Positions 28,534-36,686 of a stretch of 43,173 nucleotides of DNA are shown here, in pieces. The translations under genes were made by a program, and so were the position numbers. The stretch covers positions 1 through 43,173 of the forward strand of contig JAFVGB010000027.1 of the NCBI GenBank assembly GCA_017475185.1. Reading direction: 5' to 3'. Source of the DNA: Clostridia bacterium. Its GTDB lineage: Bacteria; Bacillota_A; Clostridia; TANB77; CAG-508. The stretch's first letter is position 1. The number at the start of each line of letters is the position of its first letter. Under the pieces are notes generated by a model, which was not told where the DNA came from, searched no databases, and saw only the letters and a program-made list of their open reading frames with translations.

Positions 28534-29436
28534 CTACTTTTTCTTGTTTATTGGAACTAATAAATCTATTTTATTTTTATGATTTTCAATAATTGCATGA
28601 CTAACCCCTCCACCAAATTCTCCATCAAGAGTCCAATCAACACTTCTGTCAAAATCAATTTGTAAATGTTTTGTTTTTAAATAATATATATTTTTTTGAT
28701 CATATTTTTTTCTTAATATAGACATAAAAATTTTAATCAGTCCTATAAAGTTTTTAGGTTTTTTAATCAAAATCAACTCAAATTTTCCATCATTCACTTT
28801 AAATTCATTTCTCTTAAACCATTTAAAACTTCCTATAGAAATTGAATTAGTTATAGCACCATAAATAAATTCATCTTTAATGATTTCATTGTCTGTAACA
28901 ATAGAAACCTGATAAGACTTCATTTTTTTCAATTCCTGAATTCCTTTTTTGTAATATGCTAATTTACCGTATTTATTCTTGTCTTTTTGATCTGTTGAAT
29001 ATGAAACATTTGTACATGTACCAAAAGCAGCAACATAATAGAAAAATCTATCATTAAAACTACCTATATCTGTTCCTATTTCTCTATATTTAGACAATTT
29101 TCGAGATAATTTATAATGACTTCTTGGCACATTTACAGTTCTTGCAAAATCATTAGTTGTACCAAAAGGAATAAAAGTAACATCAATTTTCTTATGACAC
29201 TTTATAATTCCATTAATAACCTCATTTAAAGTACCATCTCCACCACAAACAACAACAGCATCAATATATCTGATGTAATTTTCAATAATCTGTTTACCAT
29301 TGTTTGTTTTTGAAGTATAAATCACTTCTAATTCATAACCTTGCTTTTCCAAATTATCACAAATTTGTGGTATATATTTACTTACATTTCCCTTTCCTGA
29401 ACAAGGGTTAACTATTAATAATATTTCCTTTTTCAT
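28534..29436 (-). CDS. Diacylglycerol/lipid kinase family protein (DgkB-like)
   Basis: A 300-residue protein of the DAGK catalytic family, which phosphorylates diacylglycerol or a related lipid using ATP. Motifs: IVNPCSGKGN near the start, the nucleotide-binding GGDGTLNEVINGI near residue 65, and the C-terminal DGEFGGG (residues near 280). The start is ATG at 29436; an ATG 12 nt further upstream is possible. It heads the operon with the DUF4178, DUF350, SpeE-like and SpeD-like genes. A lipid kinase here fits a membrane-modification pathway. Confidence 0.88.
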   Translation of the reverse strand: MKKEILLIVNPCSGKGNVSKYIPQICDNLEKQGYELEVIYTSKTNNGKQIIENYIRYIDAVVVCGGDGTLNEVINGIIKCHKKIDVTFIPFGTTNDFARTVNVPRSHYKLSRKLSKYREIGTDIGSFNDRFFYYVAAFGTCTNVSYSTDQKDKNKYGKLAYYKKGIQELKKMKSYQVSIVTDNEIIKDEFIYGAITNSISIGSFKWFKRNEFKVNDGKFELILIKKPKNFIGLIKIFMSILRKKYDQKNIYYLKTKHLQIDFDRSVDWTLDGEFGGGVSHAIIENHKNKIDLLVPINKKK

Positions 29437-29519
29437 TTTTCTCTCCATTTCAGTTCACATTATATCATCTATCGACAAAAATTGCTACATTTTTCACAAA
29501 ATTTACACATTATAGAGTA

Positions 29520-29747
29520 GGTCAAAAGTCTACTTCAATACTGTTGGAATAAGATATACTTTTATGAAGTGGAGTTAAGGTGGGGACCGACAAGCTAGTA
29601 AGAGTTAGAAGATTTCGTGCAAAAAACATTAGAACCCATATCTAAGCAATTAATCTTGCACGAAAAATTCTTACTCTTAATTCGCAGTTGGGGCGAAACT
29701 CATAAAAGTATATCTTATTCCAACAGTATTGAAGTAGACTTTTGACC
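29520..29747. repeat. Long fold-back element E3 (permuted loop order)
   Basis: The arms 29520-29567 and 29700-29747 are essentially perfect complements (GGTCAAAAGTCTACTTC and so on). Inside, GGGGACCGACAAGC (29582-29595) is opposite TTCGCAGTTGGGGCG (29681-29695), and the inner stem (TAAGAG with CTCTTA, then GCACGAAA) closes the tip. Compared with E1 and E2 the two loop strands occur in the opposite order, as expected from a circular permutation. Confidence 0.85.
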
Positions 29748-29833
29748 AGCTAAAATACTGTCACAAAATGTCGAATTATACATACTATATATTAAGCATG
29801 TATATATGCAATTTTTATGAAAGGATGATATAA

Positions 29834-30259
29834 ATGGAATTTGAAAAAGATAAATACCCTATAATTGACGTTCAAGGAGTTATTTCTTCTGGAAAACAAT
29901 TTGATATTGATATAACTTTACCAGAAGATAATCGTTCTGTTATTTACGGAATTATAAAAGATGCTTATGATGAACCAGTTAGAGATGCCGTTGTTAAATT
30001 GATTGAAGTTGAAAGAGATTGTGGAAAAGAAGAAAGAAAACCTGTAACTCATACTTTTACAGATAAAGATGGAGAATTTGTTTTTGGACCTTTATGCGCT
30101 AATAAATTTTATGAAGTTCACGTTTGGGCTAATGATGTAAAACACAGAAAAATTTGTACAACTTGCCCTCATAAAGGAAAATGTTTAAAAGGTGTTAAAA
30201 TAGATTGTGATAAAAAAGAATGTTTTCCAGATCATGAAAAAGATGAGAAAGATTGCTAA
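29834..30259 (+). CDS. Carboxypeptidase-regulatory-like (CNA-B type) protein with Cys-rich tail
   Basis: A 141-residue protein. Residues 30-100 form a beta-sandwich unit (YGIIKDAYDEPVRDAVVKLI, then TFTDKDGEFVFGPLCANKFY), the pattern of carboxypeptidase regulatory-like folds. The tail is rich in Cys, Lys and Asp (CTTCPHKGKCLKG, CDKKECFPDHEK, final Cys), suggesting metal binding or disulphides. No signal peptide is seen, so it is probably cytoplasmic or spore-associated. The ATG follows GAAAGGATG. The gene stands alone on the plus strand. Confidence 0.65.
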   Translation: MEFEKDKYPIIDVQGVISSGKQFDIDITLPEDNRSVIYGIIKDAYDEPVRDAVVKLIEVERDCGKEERKPVTHTFTDKDGEFVFGPLCANKFYEVHVWANDVKHRKICTTCPHKGKCLKGVKIDCDKKECFPDHEKDEKDC

Positions 30260-30279
30260 TTTTTCATTTTCGTTAATAT

Positions 30280-30340
30280 AAAAAAACTGGCGGTTCAATT
30301 TATGGTGAATACTCACCTAATAAAACCGCCATCTATTTTT
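30280..30340. terminator. Bidirectional terminator
   Basis: GGCGGTT and AACCGCC arms, with runs of A on the left and T on the right, lie between the plus gene ending at 30259 and the minus genes ending at 30344. Confidence 0.85.
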
Positions 30341-30343
30341 CTT

Positions 30344-30481
30344 TTAAAATCCCATCTTGTGCATCATTTTCTTTCCTTGTTTCATCATTTTTTTCTTATT
30401 AAATCCCATTGTTTCACCATATATCATTACTAAACCAGCAGACACCATTCCACCAATTAACATACCTTTAACTAATTTCAT
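30344..30481 (-). CDS. Membrane micro-protein (45 aa)
   Basis: A short gene, with the start ATG at 30481 preceded by AAAGGAGG and the TAA at 30344-30346. The product begins MKLVKGMLIGGMVSAGLVMI, one hydrophobic helix, followed by a basic tail rich in Lys and Met (KKKMMKQGKKMMHKMGF). It starts 2 nt after the TauE-like gene stop on the same strand, so it belongs to that operon and ends at a strong terminator. The pattern resembles YtxH-type or other small stress proteins, but I cannot assign a family. Confidence 0.7.
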   Translation of the reverse strand: MKLVKGMLIGGMVSAGLVMIYGETMGFNKKKMMKQGKKMMHKMGF

Positions 30482-30483
30482 TT

Positions 30484-30891
30484 CTACATACCTCCTTGTC
30501 TTTTGTCAATTTTATTATTTGTATTTTTTTCTTTTATATACAGCTTGTAAAAACTGTAAATTTCATGAACTGCAATACATAACAAGAAAACTCCAAATAA
30601 TTTCCTTAAATTTCCAATATTAATTCCATTAGCCAAAATTGATCCAAAAATCGCACCAATCACGCCAAAAAAAATTAGATTAATTCCAATCTTCAATTCA
30701 ATATTTTTCTCTCTCAAATTTAAAATAATGGCAGTAACCGCTGTCGGAACAAAAAACAACAAATTAGTTGCCTGAGCTACACGCTGAGTGATCTCCAACC
30801 CTAATGTCAACAACAAAATAAGCACGGTTCCTCCACCAAGACCAATCGCAGTAATCATACCAGAAATCATTCCTATCAAAACCTCAACCAA
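30484..30891 (-). CDS. Half-length TauE/SafE-type membrane permease, copy B
   Basis: A 135-residue protein with four membrane segments (MISGMITAIGLGGGTVLILL is the first) and the family's GLGGGT loop. TauE/SafE exporters are normally about 250 residues made of two such halves. The start is a TTG at 30891 with GGAGG 9 nt upstream. The other half gene is 36 nt upstream, so the pair may make a heterodimeric transporter for a small organosulfur or anion substrate. Confidence 0.8.
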   Translation of the reverse strand: MVEVLIGMISGMITAIGLGGGTVLILLLTLGLEITQRVAQATNLLFFVPTAVTAIILNLREKNIELKIGINLIFFGVIGAIFGSILANGINIGNLRKLFGVFLLCIAVHEIYSFYKLYIKEKNTNNKIDKRQGGM

Positions 30892-30927
30892 ATCCGATTT
30901 TCCTCCGTTTCAGCTTTCTATAAATAA

Positions 30928-31281
30928 CTATCTCATAATCATAGAAATTCCAGCATACACTAAAAATAAAATAAATCCACTCTTCAAAAACTTATTTGAA
31001 ACTTTTCTAAGAATTCTTGTCCCAATAAAACTACCAACAATTCCTCCTAAAGCACATTTTAATCCTAAAGAAAAATCAAACGATTTATCTCTATAATAAA
31101 AAAAAGCTGCCGCAATAACCATTGGTAAAATTGCAAAAACAGTAGTTGCTCTTGCCTTCTTCTCATCCATTTTCAAAAAATAAATTAGCGCTGGCAATAC
31201 TACCATCCCACCACCAGTGGAAAAAAAGCCTGTAATAAAACCAGCACAAAATCCAACTATAGAATTTTTTAACATTTTCAT
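30928..31281 (-). CDS. Half-length TauE/SafE-type membrane permease, copy A
   Basis: A 117-residue protein with four helices. The first loop is SIVGFCAGFITGFFSTGGGM, carrying the GxxxGxxGGG pattern of the family, and it ends in an AGISMIMR helix. It is the upstream partner of the similar half gene at 30484-30891. The stop TAG at 30928 ends the protein in the normal place for a half unit, so this is not a frameshifted long gene. Confidence 0.8.
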   Translation of the reverse strand: MKMLKNSIVGFCAGFITGFFSTGGGMVVLPALIYFLKMDEKKARATTVFAILPMVIAAAFFYYRDKSFDFSLGLKCALGGIVGSFIGTRILRKVSNKFLKSGFILFLVYAGISMIMR

Positions 31282-31339
31282 TACACATCTACCTATAAAT
31301 TATTAATCCTTATCTTAGTATGTGCAACTTTACTAAACT

Positions 31340-32469
31340 TTAACCAATTATTCTAGTAATACTGTCAATTAGAAACTTAACTTCGTCAATTTTGTTTTCT
31401 TCACCAAAAGTTATTCTTAGTGATCCTCCGAATGTGTTCTCTATCAAGTCCTATTGCAGTTAAAACATGTGATGGTTCTGACGAACCAGAACTACAAGCA
31501 GAACCTGCAGATGCACAAATGCCAAAGCTATCTAATTTCAGTAATAGCTCCTCACCATCTATTCCAGGAAATGATATATTAACATTTCCTGGAAGCCTGT
31601 TTTTTAAATCTCCATTAATTTTAACATTATCATATCTACTTGTTATTTCTCTTATAAAATAATTTCTCATTTTTAACAATTTACTATTATAATTTTCTAA
31701 ATTATAATCTGCCAATTCAATAGCTTTTCCTAATCCAACAATTCCTGCTACATTCTCAGTTCCAGCTCTCTTATCTCTTTCCTGATGTCCTCCATCTTGG
31801 ATTTTCTGAAACTCAACACCACTTCTAACATACAACGCTCCCACACCTTTTGGTCCGTAAAACTTATGAGCAGACATTGACAACAAATCAATTCCCAACT
31901 CTTGCACATTTATCTTCACATTTCCCACAGCTTGAACACAATCTGTGTGAAATAAAATATTCGCACTTTTTGCTATTTCGGAAATTTCTTTTATTGGCTG
32001 AATTGTACCAATTTCATTATTTGCAAACATTATTGTTATTAAAATTGTTTCATCTCTGATAGAATTTTTAAATTCATCTAAATTAATAAATCCGATTTTC
32101 ATTTACATTCAAATAAGTAATCTCAAATCCATCTTTTTCTAAAGTTCTACATGTGTTTAAAACAGCTGGATGCTCTATTTTACTTGTAATAATATGATTT
32201 CCTTTATCTTTGTTCGCATAGGCTACACCCTTAATCGCTAAATTATCAGACTCACTACCACAAGAAGTAAAATAAATTTCCTTTTCTGTACACCTTATTG
32301 CTTTCGCAACTCTTGTTCTTGCTGTATCTAGTGCCTTTTTACTACGTCGCCCTATCGAGTATATTGAAGATGCATTTCCATAATTATTAGAAAAATATGG
32401 CAACATCTCTTTTAAAACCTCATCTTTAACAGGAGTCGTTGCTGCATGATCAAAATATAACAAATCCAT
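31340..32469 (-). CDS. Cysteine desulfurase NifS/IscS (through two +1 frameshifts at CGG)
   Basis: A PLP enzyme that transfers sulfur from cysteine for Fe-S clusters and other thiolations. The start is ATG at 32469 (MDLLYFDHAATTPVKDEVLK). The zero frame stops at 32083, three codons after an in-frame CGG at 32092-32094. Skipping the C gives NENGFINLDEF and restores the protein. It then runs with the PLP lysine in SMSAHKFYGPKG and the catalytic Cys in GSACSSGSSEP. A second in-frame CGG at 31428-31430 is followed by a stop at 31401. Skipping its C gives GGSLRITFGEEN and continues to a TAA at 31340-31342. With both shifts the protein is 375 residues, the normal family length. Confidence 0.88.
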
Positions 32470-32655
32470 TATTATCCTTCCTTGAATTACATATTTAGGT
32501 TTTTCTGGTTCCTATAAACCTTTACTCTTTCACATCACTTTTATTATTATTTTTATTCCAAATTCTATTCACTTAGAGTTTTATATTTTATTATATTTGC
32601 ATATTTTTAAATTGTTACATTATCGTTAAAAACATTCCTATTATGTAATGATATG
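32470..32655. other. Gap upstream of nifS, nothing recognised
   Basis: AT-rich sequence that should hold the nifS promoter on the minus strand. I see no reading frame, repeat or riboswitch. It ends in the terminator of the next gene. Confidence 0.5.
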
Positions 32656-32742
32656 AAAAATAGGCTACTACAAGTGGCGTGACTATAATTATTAAACAAT
32701 TGTCTAACAATTTTGTCCGTTTCACATATAGTAACCTATTTT
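32656..32742 (-). terminator. Terminator of the orphan gene pair at 32756-33447
   Basis: AAAATAGGCTACTA and TAGTAACCTATTTT pair across an intervening palindromic region (ACAATTGTCTAACAATTTTG). On the minus strand a T-run follows. Confidence 0.6.
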
Positions 32743-32755
32743 CAAAAAGCTAGTT

Positions 32756-33061
32756 TTAGTAATTTACAAAGTCGCAGCTATAGTCTTCAAGGTGATATTT
32801 TTTCTTAATTTTTTCCATTTTGGATTCGTTATAGAATTTTCTTGAAACAACTATTGTAGTTGGATAATGAGTACCTGATCCAATTTGAATGGCACCTTTT
32901 TCCATCACAATAAACTCTTGCGCTTCCCCGCCATTCCATTCCTTAGTCCATTTAAATTTATCGATTATATCTCTGGCATTTGCTTCATGACCACATCCTT
33001 TATCATTGGAATAGAACTTTCCTTTTACTATAAAGCCAAATTTTCCTTTTATCTTTTCCAT
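32756..33061 (-). CDS. Orphan protein of unknown function, paralog of the next gene
   Basis: A 101-residue hydrophilic protein: KGKFGFIVKGKFYSNDKGCG, then HEANARDIIDKFKWTKEW, then AQEFIVMEKGAIQIGSGTHY. It aligns with the gene upstream (33049-33447) over GRF/GKF, GHxxNA, and xxFxxxxGAIxIxS, so they are duplicates. The start at 33061 lies 13 nt inside the upstream gene, so translation is coupled. No known domain was recognised. No in-frame CGG. Confidence 0.65.
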   Translation of the reverse strand: MEKIKGKFGFIVKGKFYSNDKGCGHEANARDIIDKFKWTKEWNGGEAQEFIVMEKGAIQIGSGTHYPTTIVVSRKFYNESKMEKIKKKYHLEDYSCDFVNY

Positions 33062-33447
33062 TGTAATTGTCTCCTTATTGATATTTGCATTTTAACAGTA
33101 TTTTTTACAATTTCATTCAAAACTTCTTTGTACTCAGGATTAATCGTCCAATATGTTTCAATTATAACTTCTTCTAGCTTTTCATACTCTTTTTTCATCT
33201 CCTCCATTTTTTCTTCTTCGTTGTCCTGTGCAATTTTAAAACATAGTTTTCCACGATATGATGCGACAATTGCACACCCTGCAGTTATCATAAAATCATC
33301 TGCATCATCACTTGTAGACAACCTTAGTTCATCTAATTTTGGATATTTCTCACAATATCTGGTGGCATTTTTTCTATGACCATCTCCAGAATTTGGTAAA
33401 AACCGTCCATCTGGCAAAATAATGCCAGGTGTTATGATGATTGGCAT
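33049..33447 (-). CDS. Orphan protein of unknown function (132 aa)
   Basis: Begins MPIIITPGIILPDGRFLPNS and has GDGHRKNATRYCEKYPKLDE, then DDFMITAGCAIVASYRGKLC, then an acidic/basic coiled coil to the end (KMEEMKKEYEKLEEVIIETY). The ATG follows AAAGGAGGG. The N-terminal half resembles its downstream partner. Codon 15 is CGG (33403-33405, in PDGRFLPN) and must be sense. An excellent sigma-A promoter precedes it. It has the same foreign style as the S1 pair and the 208-residue gene. Confidence 0.65.
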   Translation of the reverse strand: MPIIITPGIILPDGRFLPNSGDGHRKNATRYCEKYPKLDELRLSTSDDADDFMITAGCAIVASYRGKLCFKIAQDNEEEKMEEMKKEYEKLEEVIIETYWTINPEYKEVLNEIVKNTVKMQISIRRQLQWKR

Positions 33448-33483
33448 TAGAAGCCCTCCTTTTATTAAAATTTTGATAACAGT

Positions 33484-33512
33484 ATTATATCACTAATTAG
33501 ATTTTATGTCAA
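33484..33512 (-). promoter_or_regulatory. Consensus sigma-A promoter of the 33049 gene
   Basis: On the minus strand, TTGACA (33507-33512), a 17-nt spacer and TATAAT (33484-33489), both full consensus. Confidence 0.8.
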
Positions 33513-33554
33513 TCTTCATCAAATTAACAGCATACTAATATTTTTAAAACCAAA

Positions 33555-33596
33555 AGCAGTTATAGCACATTAACATTTTAATGTGCTATAACCGCT
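33555..33596. terminator. Perfect hairpin between orphan genes
   Basis: AGC(A/G)GTTATAGCACATTAA with its complement around a 3-nt loop. It lacks a strong T-run but lies just 3' of the gene at 33626 on the minus strand. Confidence 0.6.
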
Positions 33597-33625
33597 TCTA
33601 ACATTGATATAACATCTATGTACTT

Positions 33626-33964
33626 TTAGGTATTTGCATCAGCCCAACGAAGCATTTTTATGCTTCTATATGTTTCTAAAATTTGAGAATATTTATCATA
33701 CTCATCTTCCCAAATCTGACTAGGTACTTTATCAAATGCACTGAACATTTTTTCAGCTTCAGCTAAGAATATTATTTGCTCCTGTGGAGACATCTTTTCA
33801 TATTTTTTTGAAAACTTATATAAAACTTCTAAATCTTGAATAGATTTTATAAATGTCCAGAAATCTTTAACATTCATTCCATACAATTTGATTTGAAGTA
33901 TTGTATACCCTACTAAAGCTGCAATAACAAGTAATAAAATATATATAATAGTTAATATTACCAT
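33626..33964 (-). CDS. Unknown membrane-anchored protein (112 aa)
   Basis: An N-terminal membrane helix (ILTIIYILLLVIAALVGYTIL, about residues 3-24) is followed by a helical soluble domain (DFWTFIKSIQDLEVLYKFSK, EKMSPQEQIIFLAEAEKMFS). The start is ATG at 33964 with AGGTGG upstream. I do not recognise the family. It stands alone between orphan genes and the transketolase genes. Confidence 0.6.
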   Translation of the reverse strand: MVILTIIYILLLVIAALVGYTILQIKLYGMNVKDFWTFIKSIQDLEVLYKFSKKYEKMSPQEQIIFLAEAEKMFSAFDKVPSQIWEDEYDKYSQILETYRSIKMLRWADANT

Positions 33965-34083
33965 AATTACCACCTTCTTACTTCGTATACTTAATTATAC
34001 CACATTTTCCATAATTTTGCAAACATATGTTGTCATTTTAGCAATATTTATAGTAATTAACTATATTATAAATAAATCAAATT

Positions 34084-35007
34084 TTAGAAATTATTAACAA
34101 TAGCCTCTGCATCAATTCCAAAATACTTCATCAATTCAATGGCATTTCCAGATTTTCCAAAGGAATCTTTAACACCTAATCTAATAACTTTACAAGGATA
34201 TTCTTCAGCTAAAATCTCACAAATTGTACTACCTAATCCTCCTATAATACTGTGATCTTCAACTGTAATAATTTTCTTAGTTTCTTTTGCACATCTAACA
34301 ATAGCATCTCTATCTATAGGCTTTATAGTATGAACATCAACTACTCTAACAAAAATTCCTTTTTGTTCCAAAATTTCTTTAGCTTTCAAAGCCTCTGCAA
34401 CACATACACCTGTTGCAAAAATTGTTGCATCTTCTCCATTACCAATTTGCTTTGCTTTTCCAATTTCAAATTTTTCATTTTCTTCATATATAACTGGAGT
34501 TGCTAATCTTGATAATCTAACATAACAAGGTCCATCAATTTTACTAATTTCATTAATTATAAATCTTGTTTCTACATCATCACTTGGTGAAAACACTTTT
34601 AAATTTGGCAAAGTTCTCATCATTGCTAAATCTTCAAGCATTTGATGTGTTGCACCATCTTCTCCAACAGTAACACCAGCGTGAGTTGCACATATTTTCA
34701 CATTCAAATTTGGATAACAAACACTATTTCTAATTTGATCATAAGCTCTACCTGCTGCAAATACTGCAAAAGTACTTGCAAAAGGCACCTTACCACATGT
34801 TGCAAATCCTGCTGCTGTACCAATCATATCTTGTTCTGCAATTCCAATATCAAAAAATCTATCTGAAAATTCTTTTGCAAATAATTCAGTTTTTGTTGCT
34901 GTTGATAAATCTGCATCTAACACAACAATATTTTTATTATCTTTTCCAAGCTCTTTTAAAGCTTCTCCATAACTTTGGCGTGTTGCAATTTTTTTATCTA
35001 TATTCAT
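34084..35007 (-). CDS. Transketolase, C-terminal subunit
   Basis: A 307-residue protein with the pyrimidine-binding and C-terminal domains of transketolase (ATRQSYGEALKELGKDNKNI, GIAEQDMIGTAAGFATCGKV, AGVTVGEDGATHQMLEDLAM). It needs the N-terminal subunit to bind thiamine diphosphate. The two split genes are 2 nt apart. Split transketolases are common in Clostridia and act in the non-oxidative pentose phosphate pathway. Confidence 0.95.
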   Translation of the reverse strand: MNIDKKIATRQSYGEALKELGKDNKNIVVLDADLSTATKTELFAKEFSDRFFDIGIAEQDMIGTAAGFATCGKVPFASTFAVFAAGRAYDQIRNSVCYPNLNVKICATHAGVTVGEDGATHQMLEDLAMMRTLPNLKVFSPSDDVETRFIINEISKIDGPCYVRLSRLATPVIYEENEKFEIGKAKQIGNGEDATIFATGVCVAEALKAKEILEQKGIFVRVVDVHTIKPIDRDAIVRCAKETKKIITVEDHSIIGGLGSTICEILAEEYPCKVIRLGVKDSFGKSGNAIELMKYFGIDAEAIVNNF

Positions 35008-35009
35008 AT

Positions 35010-35840
35010 TTAATCTTCCTTTCCTTTTAACTCATCAATAGCTAAATTAAATTGCTCTTCATTTGGTGCTTTTCCATGCCAACCAGCTTGACCTTCCATA
35101 AAAGAAACTCCTTTTCCTTTTACAGTTTTAGCAATAATTGCAGTAGGCATACCCTTTGTCATTTTAGCTATATCAAACGCATCAATTAATTGTTCAATAT
35201 TATTTCCATCAACAGGGATTGCTTTAAAACCAAAGCTTTCAAATTTTTCTTCAATTCTGTTAAGACCTTTTACATCTTGAATATTTCCATCAATTTGCAA
35301 ATTATTATTATCTACTATAACACATAAGTTATCTAATTTATATTTTGATGAAGTCATTGCAGCTTCCCACACTTGTCCTTCTTCTATTTCGCCATCACCA
35401 AGTAAACAATACACTCTACATCCCATGCTATCCATTTTAGAAGATAGTGCCATTCCATTTGCAACAGATAAACCTTGTCCTAATGATCCACTTGTCATAT
35501 CAACACCTGGAACCTTATTCATATCTGGATGTCCTTGTAAATTTGATTCTAACTTTCTAAATGATTCTAATTCTTTTTCATCAAAATATCCTCTTCTAGC
35601 TAACGTACTATATAAAGCAGGAGAGCAATGTCCTTTTGATAACACAAATCTATCTCTTCCTTCTGCTTTTGGTTCATTTGGATTTATATTCATTTGATTA
35701 AAATATAAGACAGTTAATATATCTGCACAAGACAAAGAGCCACCTGGATGACCTGACTGTGCACTATAAACTGCCTTCAAAATATCTATTCTAATATCAT
35801 TTGCAATTTTTGATAATTCATTCACATCTGTAATTTTCAT
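35010..35840 (-). CDS. Transketolase, N-terminal subunit
   Basis: A 276-residue protein with the thiamine diphosphate-binding domain. The GDG motif is in LLGDGEIEEGQVWEAAM, and the invariant SGHPGGSLSCADIL lies near residue 28. Other conserved blocks are LSKGHCSPALYSTLARRGYF and GSLGQGLSVANGMALSSKMD. The ATG at 35840 follows GGACGGAAAATTT, with a weak ribosome binding site. It precedes the C-terminal subunit gene. Confidence 0.95.
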   Translation of the reverse strand: MKITDVNELSKIANDIRIDILKAVYSAQSGHPGGSLSCADILTVLYFNQMNINPNEPKAEGRDRFVLSKGHCSPALYSTLARRGYFDEKELESFRKLESNLQGHPDMNKVPGVDMTSGSLGQGLSVANGMALSSKMDSMGCRVYCLLGDGEIEEGQVWEAAMTSSKYKLDNLCVIVDNNNLQIDGNIQDVKGLNRIEEKFESFGFKAIPVDGNNIEQLIDAFDIAKMTKGMPTAIIAKTVKGKGVSFMEGQAGWHGKAPNEEQFNLAIDELKGKED

Positions 35841-35965
35841 AAATTTTCCGTCCTTTCCTTTTGTTTTTCTATGGTTATTTTATACTTAATATCTTGTTTT
35901 GGCAATATATTTTTTCTTTTTTAAATCCAGCCAATAATTTATTTACTAATATAACTTTATATATG

Positions 35966-35994
35966 TTGTTTTTTTTACAAATTTATAGTATAAT
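35966..35994 (+). promoter_or_regulatory. Sigma-A promoter of the tmRNA gene
   Basis: -35 TTGTTT (35966-35971), a 17-nt spacer and -10 TATAAT (35989-35994), about 42 nt before the mature tmRNA 5' end, so a short 5' leader would be trimmed. Confidence 0.7.
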
Positions 35995-36035
35995 AAATAA
36001 AGATTGTCGTGATTACAGACATATCACACTTATAT

Positions 36036-36391
36036 GGGGGTGTAACTGGTTTCGACAGTTGTTTAGAAGTATGAATAGCGAGTAGTGGATTCTCGTTGGC
36101 CACTTAAATAAACGAGAAAATAAATATAAACGCTGATAATACAGAATTAGCATACGCTGCCTAAGTTGCAGTGTCGTCTTCTAATGGCTTCCCACGGCTA
36201 TTAACAAGGCGTCGATAATGTGGGAAACGAACCTATTTCTTGCTATGGAAATAGTGGGTATTTTATAGCTACCTTGATTTATCGTTTGTTTGTTAATGGT
36301 ATTTTAAGGGAAATTTAATAACAAACTGCACTCGGAGAAGTTTATATGGAAGAGCAATTGGACAGGAGTTCGACTCTCCTCACCTCCACCA
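36036..36391 (+). ncRNA. ssrA: tmRNA (transfer-messenger RNA)
   Basis: The 5' end GGGGGTGTAACTGGTTTCGA and the 3' end GGAGTTCGACTCTCC followed by CACCTCCACCA form the tRNA-like domain. The acceptor pairs GGGGGUG with CACCUCC. The tag frame reads GCT GAT AAT ACA GAA TTA GCA TAC GCT GCC TAA, i.e. ADNTELAYAA. It rescues stalled ribosomes and tags proteins for ClpXP. It is 356 nt long, normal for the family, and has CCA encoded. Efficient rescue would matter if CGG codons stall ribosomes here. Confidence 0.97.
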
Positions 36392-36396
36392 TAGAG

Positions 36397-36426
36397 AAAT
36401 GCTGAGAGTTTATACTCTCAGCATTT
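36397..36426 (+). terminator. Terminator after tmRNA
   Basis: AAATGCTGAGAGT and ACTCTCAGCATTT form a 13-bp stem with a short loop, followed by TTCAGCATTT. Confidence 0.8.
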
Positions 36427-36570
36427 CAGCATTTAATACTATAAATCAAAAAAATTAAATTATAATACAAATCTGCAACTTGTCGATTTTTGGAAAATTT
36501 TATTGATATACAATTGACATACCTATGTATAAATGATACACTTCCTTTAGTTGTTTGATACTTTCTTTTT

Positions 36571-36640
36571 AGTTGGGTGCATAGATTAGTAGCTGATACT
36601 TCTATGAACTTCGACTACTAATTTATGCACCCACTTTTTT
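36571..36640 (+). promoter_or_regulatory. Possible attenuator hairpin in the leader of the hidden small gene
   Basis: GGGTGCATAGATTAGTAG and CTACTAATTTATGCACCC form a long stem ending in ACTTTTTT. It lies upstream of the 36687 gene, not after a gene, so it would stop transcription in the leader. The word GGTGCAT recurs just downstream (36650-36656) and could pair with the ATGCACC arm, which is the arrangement needed for switching. The signal is unknown. Confidence 0.55.
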
Positions 36641-36686
36641 CAACAAAGTTGGTGCATCTAGAATAAAAAGAAAGGAGATGGAACAA

